From: Pyrinomonadaceae bacterium
Lineage (GTDB): Bacteria; Acidobacteriota; Blastocatellia; Pyrinomonadales; Pyrinomonadaceae
Reading direction: 5' to 3'
DNA length: 5,657 bases
NCBI GenBank assembly: GCA_025929655.1
Contig: JAICPV010000180.1
Span: 1 to 5,657 of the forward strand
Part shown: piece after piece, positions 1 through 4,544 of the stretch
How the letters are laid out: the number at the start of each line of letters is the position of its first letter
Position numbering within the stretch: position 1 is the stretch's first letter
The notes under the pieces: generated by a model
Database searches by the model: none
What the model saw: the letters and a program-made list of their open reading frames with translations, nothing else
What the model was told of the DNA's origin: nothing
Made by a program: the position numbers and the translations under genes

Positions 1-1149
1 ATGAAGGTTGATACGGCCGCGCTAAAAAAGTTCTCCGAGTTTATTTGTAAGGAACTCGAGCAACTTCAAAAGAACATCTACTCGATCGCCGGCCGGGAAT
101 TCAATATCGGCTCGCCGAAACAGGTCGGTGAGGTTTTTGAGGAACTGAATATCGCGACCGGCAGAAAAACCGCGACGGGGCAGATCTCCACAAGCCGCGA
201 CGTTCTTAACGAGCTGGCCGCGGATTTCGAGATCGCGCAGATGATCATCGATTACCGCGAGCTTGATAAACTCCGTGCGACGTACGCCGACGCTTTGCCG
301 AAAATGGTGAACACCGATGGCCGTATCCACGGCGTGTTAAGCCAGGCAGTTGCGGTGACCGGCCGGCTGAGTTCTACGGAACCGAATTTGCAAAACATTC
401 CCGTTCGCACCGAACTCGGACAAGAGATCAGGAAAGCATTTATTGCAGAGCAAGGCTGCAAGCTTATTTCAGCCGACTATTCGCAGCTCGAGCTTCGCAT
501 TCTCGCTCACATCACGCGTGATCCTGTTATGAAGGAAGCGTTTCAGAACAACGAGGACATTCACGCTCAGACCGCACGCCTTGTTTTCGGCGCGAAGGAC
601 GGCAAGGACCTAAAGGACAAACGGCGCCTTGCGAAGATCGTGAATTTCGGCATCGCATACGCTGTCGAGGCGTTCGGTTTGTCGCAGCGTGTTGGAATAT
701 CGAAAGCCGAAGCACGAAAAGTGATCGACGATTACTTCGAAACGTACAAGGGTATTCGCGCTTATATGGACCGCATTCCCGAAGAAGCACGGGAGAAGGG
801 ATATGTCACATCGCTTTTCGGTCGCCGCAGATATTTTCCGGGGATCAAGGACCGAAATTTCGCGGTTCGTTCACGAGCCGAGCGAGAGGCGATCAATATG
901 CCGATACAGGGCACAGCGAGCGACATTGTGAAGATCGCGATGATCAACGTTTCGAAGGCGCTTGCAAAAGAAGGCCTCGAAACAAAGATGATCATGCAGG
1001 TGCACGACGAACTCCTTTTCGAAGCGCCGAAAAACGAGGTGGACCGAGTGTCAGAGATCATCAAACGCGAAATGGAAAACGCCGCGACCCTAGACGTACC
1101 GCTCATTGCCGAGATCGGCGTCGGTGATAACTGGATGAGCGCGAAATAA
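1..1149 (+). CDS. polA: DNA polymerase I, C-terminal polymerase domain (5' end outside window)
   Basis: Template-directed DNA synthesis in replication and repair. The 382 visible residues cover the family-A polymerase domain from the thumb onward. Motifs seen in order: TGRLSS (120-125) with PNLQNIP; motif A SADYSQLELR (157-166) with catalytic Asp159; motif B or O-helix (208-221) with Arg208, Lys212, Phe216 and Tyr220; the GRRRYFPGI loop (274-282); and motif C QVHDELLFE (333-341) with catalytic Asp336 and Glu337. From the motif C Asp to the C-terminus is 46 residues, the same as in E. coli Pol I (Asp882 of 928), so the 3' end is complete. The 5'-nuclease and 3'-5' exonuclease regions must lie upstream. 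Met1 is probably an internal codon, because MKVDTAALKKFSEF matches the GVxVD region inside the family. Oddity: motif B ends in Tyr-Ala rather than the usual Tyr-Gly. Phe216 is at the position where Phe discriminates against dideoxynucleotides. The TAA stop abuts a palindromic repeat. Confidence 0.96.
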   Translation: MKVDTAALKKFSEFICKELEQLQKNIYSIAGREFNIGSPKQVGEVFEELNIATGRKTATGQISTSRDVLNELAADFEIAQMIIDYRELDKLRATYADALPKMVNTDGRIHGVLSQAVAVTGRLSSTEPNLQNIPVRTELGQEIRKAFIAEQGCKLISADYSQLELRILAHITRDPVMKEAFQNNEDIHAQTARLVFGAKDGKDLKDKRRLAKIVNFGIAYAVEAFGLSQRVGISKAEARKVIDDYFETYKGIRAYMDRIPEEAREKGYVTSLFGRRRYFPGIKDRNFAVRSRAEREAINMPIQGTASDIVKIAMINVSKALAKEGLETKMIMQVHDELLFEAPKNEVDRVSEIIKREMENAATLDVPLIAEIGVGDNWMSAK

Positions 1150-1150
1150 T

Positions 1151-1270
1151 TTGCCCCGACCTTTAGGTCGGGGTATCCGTGCTCCAGCAAACTCGGCTTT
1201 AGCCGAACTTCGGGCTAAAGCCCCGATCCTTTTGTCGAAATATGACCCCTACCTAAAGGCCGGGGCAATT
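1151..1270. repeat. Composite palindromic (REP/MITE-like) element between polA and the flavoprotein gene
   Basis: Outer arms 1151-1174 and 1245-1268 are inverted copies of each other, 22 of 24 positions matching. Each outer arm also folds on itself; the left one is a perfect 8-bp stem with a TTTA loop (CCCCGACC 1154-1161, GGTCGGGG 1166-1173). Two inner hairpins sit back to back: TCGGCTTTAGCCGA (1193-1206) and GGGCTAAAGCCC (1212-1223). These are again inverted relatives of each other. All four units are centred on CTTTAG or CTAAAG. AATT occurs at both boundaries (1148-1151 and 1267-1270) and may be a target-site duplication, although part of it follows from the inverted symmetry. The second inner hairpin is followed by CGATCCTTTT, so it could serve weakly as a terminator for polA. 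There is no protein gene inside. Confidence 0.85.
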
Positions 1271-1273
1271 GAT

Positions 1274-1936
1274 ATGAACGACGCATCGACTTTAACCCAA
1301 CGCACGAAAGTAAAACGCCTTCCCGATCGCGGCCGATACGACCGCGAAACGATCGAAGCGATCCTGGATGAAGCTTTCATATGCCACGTCGGCTTCGTTG
1401 TCGACGGCCAGCCTTACGTGATTCCGACCGGTTTCGCGCGGATCGATGATGATCTCTACGTTCACGGCTCGTCCGCGAGCCGGATGCTGCGGAATCTTTC
1501 GAAGGGCATCGAAGTCTGCGTTACGGTAACGCTGATCGATGGCTTAGTTCTTGCACGCTCGGCATTTCATCATTCGATCAATTATCGTTCGGTAGTGATA
1601 CTCGGAAGGGCCCAACTGGTCGAAGATGCAGGCGAGAAAAATCGGGCGCTCGAAGCTTTCACCGAACACATCGTTCCCGGACGCTGGGCCGACGTTCGGT
1701 GGCCCACGGAATTGGAATTGAAAGCGACATCAGTTTTAAAACTCTCTATCGAAGAAGCCTCGGCGAAGATCCGCACCGGCGATCCGAAGGATGACGAAGA
1801 AGATTACGCAATGCACGTTTGGGCTGGTGTATTACCATTAACGATATCGCCGGCCACGCCGATCCGGGATTCGCGCTTAGCTGAAGGCATCGAGGTGCCG
1901 CATTACATTTCGAACTATTCCCGCCCCTCAGAATGA
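1274..1936 (+). CDS. Pyridoxamine 5'-phosphate oxidase family protein (NimA-like flavoprotein)
   Basis: Predicted soluble FMN-binding split-beta-barrel protein of 220 residues. Members of this family (Pyridox_ox_2, including the NimA nitroimidazole-resistance reductases) bind flavin and reduce small molecules; the substrate here cannot be told. Visible features: KRLPDRGRYDRETIEAILDE (15-33) followed by the first barrel strands CHVGFVVDGQPYVIPTGFAR (38-56), LYVHGSSASRMLRNL (61-75), the conserved HHSINYRSVVILGRA (99-113), a helical region with HIVPGRW (132-138), and WAGVLPL near the C-terminus (183-189). I chose the ATG at 1274 because family members begin just before the RTKVKRLP segment. The TTG at 1151 would add 41 residues that are only translation of the palindromic repeat. 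Only a weak GGGG precedes the ATG, and it lies in the repeat arm. The stop overlaps the MFS start (ATGA), which suggests translational coupling. Confidence 0.9.
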   Translation: MNDASTLTQRTKVKRLPDRGRYDRETIEAILDEAFICHVGFVVDGQPYVIPTGFARIDDDLYVHGSSASRMLRNLSKGIEVCVTVTLIDGLVLARSAFHHSINYRSVVILGRAQLVEDAGEKNRALEAFTEHIVPGRWADVRWPTELELKATSVLKLSIEEASAKIRTGDPKDDEEDYAMHVWAGVLPLTISPATPIRDSRLAEGIEVPHYISNYSRPSE

Positions 1937-3192
1937 CCAACGAAAACCGCACGGGTTTTTATTACGGCTGGGTGATCGTGGCCGTTGCGACGCTCGCTTT
2001 GGTCGTGAGTAACGGCCTGTCGATCGGCGGCATTCCTGTTTTTTATAGATCCATCCGCGAAGACTTAGTTGCGTCGGGCGCCGTTGCTGCTGAGAATGCC
2101 GAAAGTTTTATTGCTTTCGGAGCATCTTTAACGTTTCTGCTTTCCGGTCTGATCTCGCCGTTCGCAGGCTGGTTAATAGCAAGATTCCCACTCAGGAATC
2201 TGATGCTTGCGGGCTGCTGTATCCTGGGCAGCGGACTTCTCCTCCACGCGAATGCGAATTCGGCGGGGGCTGTTTACGCTGCGCGGATCCTGATGGGCAT
2301 TTCGCTCGGATTCGTCGGTGTTTTGCCGTGCGTCGTTTTGGTTTCGAACTGGTTCGTCGGGCGCCGTGGAACCGCGTTGGGGATTCTGCTGACGGGCACC
2401 AGTATCGGTGGAGTGATCATCCCGCCGATCGCAACGCCGCTCATCGAACGATTCGGCTGGCGCACGGCGATGATGCTAGTGTCGCTTTTGATCTGGCTCA
2501 TCCTTGCGCCTCTGATCATGCTGTTGATCCGAAGCAGGCCTGAAACGTCCGACGATCTAATCGAAGCGGGACATCGGGACGAAGCCGCCGACGGCTACAC
2601 ATTCGCTGAAGCGATACGCACGCCGGTCTTTTGGATATTCGCTTTCGGTGCAGCGTTGATCTTTTATCCGATCTTCGTTACAAGCCAGCAGCTTATACTT
2701 CAGGCCGCAAAGATAGGATTTTCTCCGTGGCAGAGCACCTTCGTTTTGTCTGGACTGTTCGCCGTTAGCGTAGCGGGCAAGTTTTTGTTCGGATTTTTGA
2801 GCGATAAGTTTCCACCGGTTCGCGTCATCTTGTTTTGCACGGCGATCATGTTCGGCTCGACATTTCTGTTGCTCAATTTGAACGAGGTAACTGCATTCGT
2901 GTTTTTGGTTCCGTTCGGACTCGGTTATGGCGGAGCGTTTGTGCTGATTCAAAGACTTGTCGCAGATATTTTCGGACAGCGCGATTATCCGAAAATACTC
3001 GGTGTGATCACTATCGGCGATACACTCGGGGCCGTCGTTGGAGGGATGATCACCGGACGCTTAGCCGACATTTACGGGGGCGATTACACTGTCGGTTTCT
3101 ATGGTGTTATCGCGGCTACCGGGACCGCACTTCTGTTGATGATCGCTCTGAACGTGCACGGCTCGCACCCGCGTGAGACGGTCAATTCTTAG
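1933..3192 (+). CDS. MFS transporter (OFA / monocarboxylate-porter-like)
   Basis: Inner-membrane secondary transporter of 419 residues, a normal length for a 12-helix major facilitator. Hydrophobic segments lie at about 11-30, 58-81, 89-106, 113-136, 147-167, 178-199, 231-253, 267-288, 296-314, 320-340, 355-376 and 388-407. A hydrophilic loop of about 30 residues (200-229) separates the two halves. The opening FYYGWVIVAV and the helix 4-5 segment SNWFVGRRGTALGILLTG (138-155) resemble the oxalate/formate and monocarboxylate porter group. FLSDKFPPVR (288-297) and GRLADIYGG (375-383) are the charged cytoplasmic loops expected of MFS proteins. The substrate is not determinable; a small carboxylate is a guess from the family. 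It starts at the ATG overlapping the previous stop and is therefore probably translated from the same mRNA as the flavoprotein. Its last 11 bp overlap the end of the opposite-strand mgtC-like gene. Confidence 0.93.
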   Translation: MTNENRTGFYYGWVIVAVATLALVVSNGLSIGGIPVFYRSIREDLVASGAVAAENAESFIAFGASLTFLLSGLISPFAGWLIARFPLRNLMLAGCCILGSGLLLHANANSAGAVYAARILMGISLGFVGVLPCVVLVSNWFVGRRGTALGILLTGTSIGGVIIPPIATPLIERFGWRTAMMLVSLLIWLILAPLIMLLIRSRPETSDDLIEAGHRDEAADGYTFAEAIRTPVFWIFAFGAALIFYPIFVTSQQLILQAAKIGFSPWQSTFVLSGLFAVSVAGKFLFGFLSDKFPPVRVILFCTAIMFGSTFLLLNLNEVTAFVFLVPFGLGYGGAFVLIQRLVADIFGQRDYPKILGVITIGDTLGAVVGGMITGRLADIYGGDYTVGFYGVIAATGTALLLMIALNVHGSHPRETVNS

Positions 3193-3658
3193 GCTGTGTC
3201 TTCATGGCGCGGTTCTCGAACCAGAACGTGATACGCAGAACGATAAGGCTAAGGACCACACCGATCAGACCGAGACCTAGTGCACCAAGGCCGCAGGCCA
3301 CGCCGACGGCCGCTGCCATCCAGATCGCGGCCGACGTGGTCACACCTTCGATCTTTTTATCGTCTTCGCGTTTTAAGATGCTGCCCGCGCCCACGAAGCC
3401 GATTCCGGTTATGATGCCCTGAATAACGCGCGATATCGCATCGTGCTCCATTCCGCTGCCCAGGCCCGCAAGCACGAAGACGGTTGTCCCGCTAGCGACG
3501 AGCATGTGCGTTCGCAGGCCGGCCTTTTTGCCCGCATGTTCGCGCTCGAAGCCGATCGCGGCGCCGAAAATTGCAGATCCCAAAAGGCGGATCATGATGA
3601 CGGCGAATTGCTTTGAGTCGGGGAACGATGAAGTAAGTTCTGCCCAGAAAACGTCCAT
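3182..3658 (-). CDS. MgtC/SapB family inner-membrane protein
   Basis: Short MgtC-type membrane protein of 158 residues. Family motifs: RLLGSAIFGAAIGFERE (24-40), KKAGLRTHMLVASG (44-57), GIGFVGAGSIL (85-95) and GVTTSAAIWMAAAVGVACG (105-123). About five hydrophobic segments run to residue 147, and then the chain ends with a short basic tail. The soluble C-terminal ACT-like domain of the longer MgtC virulence protein is absent, so this is the membrane-only form seen in many non-pathogens (YhiD/SapB type). MgtC members are linked to magnesium limitation, acid stress and modulation of the F1Fo ATPase; a role here is inference. The codon just before the ATG is a TGA stop in frame, so the start cannot lie further upstream. 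No clear Shine-Dalgarno sequence precedes it. No leader for magnesium sensing could be recognised in the short upstream gap. Confidence 0.93.
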   Translation of the reverse strand: MDVFWAELTSSFPDSKQFAVIMIRLLGSAIFGAAIGFEREHAGKKAGLRTHMLVASGTTVFVLAGLGSGMEHDAISRVIQGIITGIGFVGAGSILKREDDKKIEGVTTSAAIWMAAAVGVACGLGALGLGLIGVVLSLIVLRITFWFENRAMKTQPKN

Positions 3659-3670
3659 TCAAAGAGTGTA
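3659..3670 (-). promoter_or_regulatory. Possible -10 box for the mgtC-like gene (leaderless start)
   Basis: On the minus strand TACACT (3670-3665) lies six bases before the ATG at 3658, matching TATAAT at four of six positions. That spacing would put the transcript start at or near the start codon, which fits the lack of a ribosome binding site. No convincing -35 box is present, so this is tentative. Confidence 0.25.
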
Positions 3671-3712
3671 AACCAGAAGACGTCGGTCGGAATGTAATAC
3701 GCGTACAAATGG

Positions 3713-3747
3713 AAAAGACGCGCTGCATCGAAAAGCACGCGTCTTTT
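3713..3747 (-). terminator. Rho-independent terminator after tRNA-Ala
   Basis: AAAAGACGCG and CGCGTCTTTT form a perfect 10-bp inverted repeat (arms 3713-3722 and 3738-3747, loop 15 nt). Reading the minus strand, the hairpin starts six bases past the tRNA CCA end, and its descending arm ends in TTTTCC, so the GC part GACGCG/CGCGTC is flanked by A and T tracts. This is the normal arrangement for a terminator of the tRNA transcript. Because of the symmetry it may also act on plus-strand transcripts. It separates the tRNA from the mgtC-like gene. Confidence 0.7.
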
Positions 3748-3752
3748 AAAAC

Positions 3753-3828
3753 TGGTGGAGATGAGGGGGATCGAACCCCTGACCTCGGCATTGCGAACGC
3801 CGCGCTCTCCCAGCTGAGCTACATCCCC
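3753..3828 (-). tRNA. tRNA-Ala (anticodon CGC)
   Basis: A 76-nt cloverleaf read on the minus strand. The acceptor stem GGGGATG pairs with CATCTCC and contains the G3:U70 wobble that is the alanine identity element. The D arm has GCTC/GAGC, and the anticodon stem CGGCG/TGCCG closes the loop TTCGCAA, giving anticodon CGC (3795-3793) for GCG codons. The T arm is AGGGG-TTCGATC-CCCCT. The discriminator A73 and an encoded CCA end the gene at 3753. It lies 44 bp after the stop of the small protein gene on the same strand and is followed at once by a terminator, so it may be the last unit of that transcript or have its own promoter. Confidence 0.97.
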
Positions 3829-3841
3829 AATATCAAGTAAA

Positions 3842-3870
3842 AAGTTAAAAGGAAAAAAGCAAAAGTGCAA
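3842..3870 (-). promoter_or_regulatory. Tentative tRNA-Ala promoter
   Basis: On the minus strand TTGCAC (3870-3865) and TAACTT (3847-3842) are separated by exactly 17 bases, and the -10-like box lies 13 bases before the mature tRNA 5' end. Each box matches the sigma-70 consensus at only about half its positions. The stretch between is unusually pyrimidine rich. A tRNA would be expected to have its own promoter here, which is the main support. Confidence 0.3.
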
Positions 3871-3872
3871 GC

Positions 3873-4124
3873 CTATTGTACGCCGGCGGGCAGCAGCGAA
3901 CCTTTTGGATCGGATGCGAACGCGAACCCGTTCTCGATCTTGCCTATCAGCCCGTGAAAAACGATGTCTTCTCCGGAAACGACGACCGTCACGTCGCCGG
4001 GAGACACTTTTTTCTCGTCAACCGGAAACTTGATCACCGTGGCGTTGCCGTTCTCATGCGCAACAGCTTCGAATTCGAAATGCTCGGCGTTGAAGCTGAG
4101 CGTTTGACAAAAAGCTACTTCCAT
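3873..4124 (-). CDS. Small conserved-looking protein of unknown function
   Basis: I do not recognise this 83-residue protein. It has no signal peptide or membrane segment, so it is probably cytoplasmic. Alternating polar and hydrophobic runs (FEFEAVAHE 16-24, ATVIKFPVD 28-36, GDVTVVVSGEDIVFHGLIGKI 43-63, GFAFASD 66-72) suggest a small beta-barrel or sandwich. The single Cys is at position 6. I chose the ATG at 4124, 32 bp after the lipoprotein stop. A TTG at 4169 would extend it by 15 polar residues (beginning DRVAKDRRQC) and overlap the lipoprotein end, which looks less likely. No clear ribosome binding site is seen for either. It follows the lipoprotein gene on the same strand and may be cotranscribed with it. 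The frame itself is well supported by its protein-like strand pattern, but any function would be a guess. Confidence 0.6.
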   Translation of the reverse strand: MEVAFCQTLSFNAEHFEFEAVAHENGNATVIKFPVDEKKVSPGDVTVVVSGEDIVFHGLIGKIENGFAFASDPKGSLLPAGVQ

Positions 4125-4156
4125 AATTTCAGTATTGCACTGTCGACGGTCTTTGG

Positions 4157-4504
4157 CTACTCGATCCAAATTATCTTCTTTTTTTCCTCGCCCTGCTCGG
4201 TCCCGTATTTAAGCAGGTCGGCCTTCTTCATTGACAGTTCTTTTGTCGTATCGAAATCCCTTAGCCGATTGTCATTGCCCTTGGTCGATTCGTTTTTGCT
4301 GGCATTATAGTAAATATTGTCGCCTTCGATGCGTACGATCCTGTCCGCGTAAAACCATTCCTTGTCGCCTTTGCGATACCGATACGTGATGACGTTTCCC
4401 GCCTTGACGTTTTCGAGCTCGGCTTTTGTAACTGTGTTTATCCCGCATGCCGACGCGAAAACCGCAGCTGCAAGCGTGAATATCAGATATGTTTTGACAT
4501 TCAT
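4157..4504 (-). CDS. Small lipoprotein of unknown function
   Basis: A 115-residue protein starting MNVKTYLIFTLAAAVFASAC. It has a Lys4, a hydrophobic h-region and a Cys at position 20 in the context Ala-Ser-Ala-Cys. This fits a type II (lipoprotein) signal peptide, although Ala at -3 is less usual than Leu. The mature part (about 95 residues) is hydrophilic: VITYRYRKGDKEWFYADR and a following IEGDNIYYNASKN look like beta strands carrying many Tyr, Arg and Lys. The tail (EQGEEKKKIIWIE) is strongly charged. It probably sits membrane-anchored in the periplasm. I chose the ATG at 4504 because GGTGA (4514-4510) lies five bases upstream. A second in-frame ATG at 4516 would add only four residues and lacks a binding site. 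It starts 40 bp after the EEP gene stop, so it may belong to that transcript. No named family is recognised. Confidence 0.78.
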   Translation of the reverse strand: MNVKTYLIFTLAAAVFASACGINTVTKAELENVKAGNVITYRYRKGDKEWFYADRIVRIEGDNIYYNASKNESTKGNDNRLRDFDTTKELSMKKADLLKYGTEQGEEKKKIIWIE

Positions 4505-4509
4505 AACGG

Positions 4510-4514
4510 TCACC
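4510..4514 (-). promoter_or_regulatory. Ribosome binding site deciding the lipoprotein start
   Basis: GGTGA on the minus strand, five bases before the ATG at 4504. It favours that start over the ATG at 4516, which it overlaps. Confidence 0.45.
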
Positions 4515-4544
4515 ATGACACAAATGACGAATTCGAATTTTACT

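Noticed and set aside
1151..1273. TTG-started 41-residue N-terminal extension of the flavoprotein
   Set aside because: It is entirely translation of the palindromic repeat; the family N-terminus aligns with the ATG at 1274.
3753..3828. tRNA as an integration (att) site
   Set aside because: No repeat of the tRNA 3' end and no integrase gene is seen in the window.
3831..3866. Pyrimidine-rich tract as a terminator for the small protein gene
   Set aside because: On the minus strand it is rich in T, but no stable hairpin precedes it; only a 3-bp stem GCA/TGC is available.
3592..3870. 92-residue minus-strand frame with GDVAQLGERGVRNAEVRGSI
   Set aside because: This peptide is the well-known spurious translation of a tRNA gene; the frame covers the tRNA, its terminator and the out-of-frame start of the mgtC-like gene.
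4122..4169. TTG-started extension of the 83-residue protein
   Set aside because: The extra 15 residues are polar and irregular and would overlap the lipoprotein end; the ATG at 4124 fits better.
3876..4310. 144-residue plus-strand open frame
   Set aside because: It lies antisense to the small protein and the lipoprotein, has no plausible start context, and its Ser/Leu/Phe-rich tail looks like a complement of Lys/Glu-rich coding sequence.
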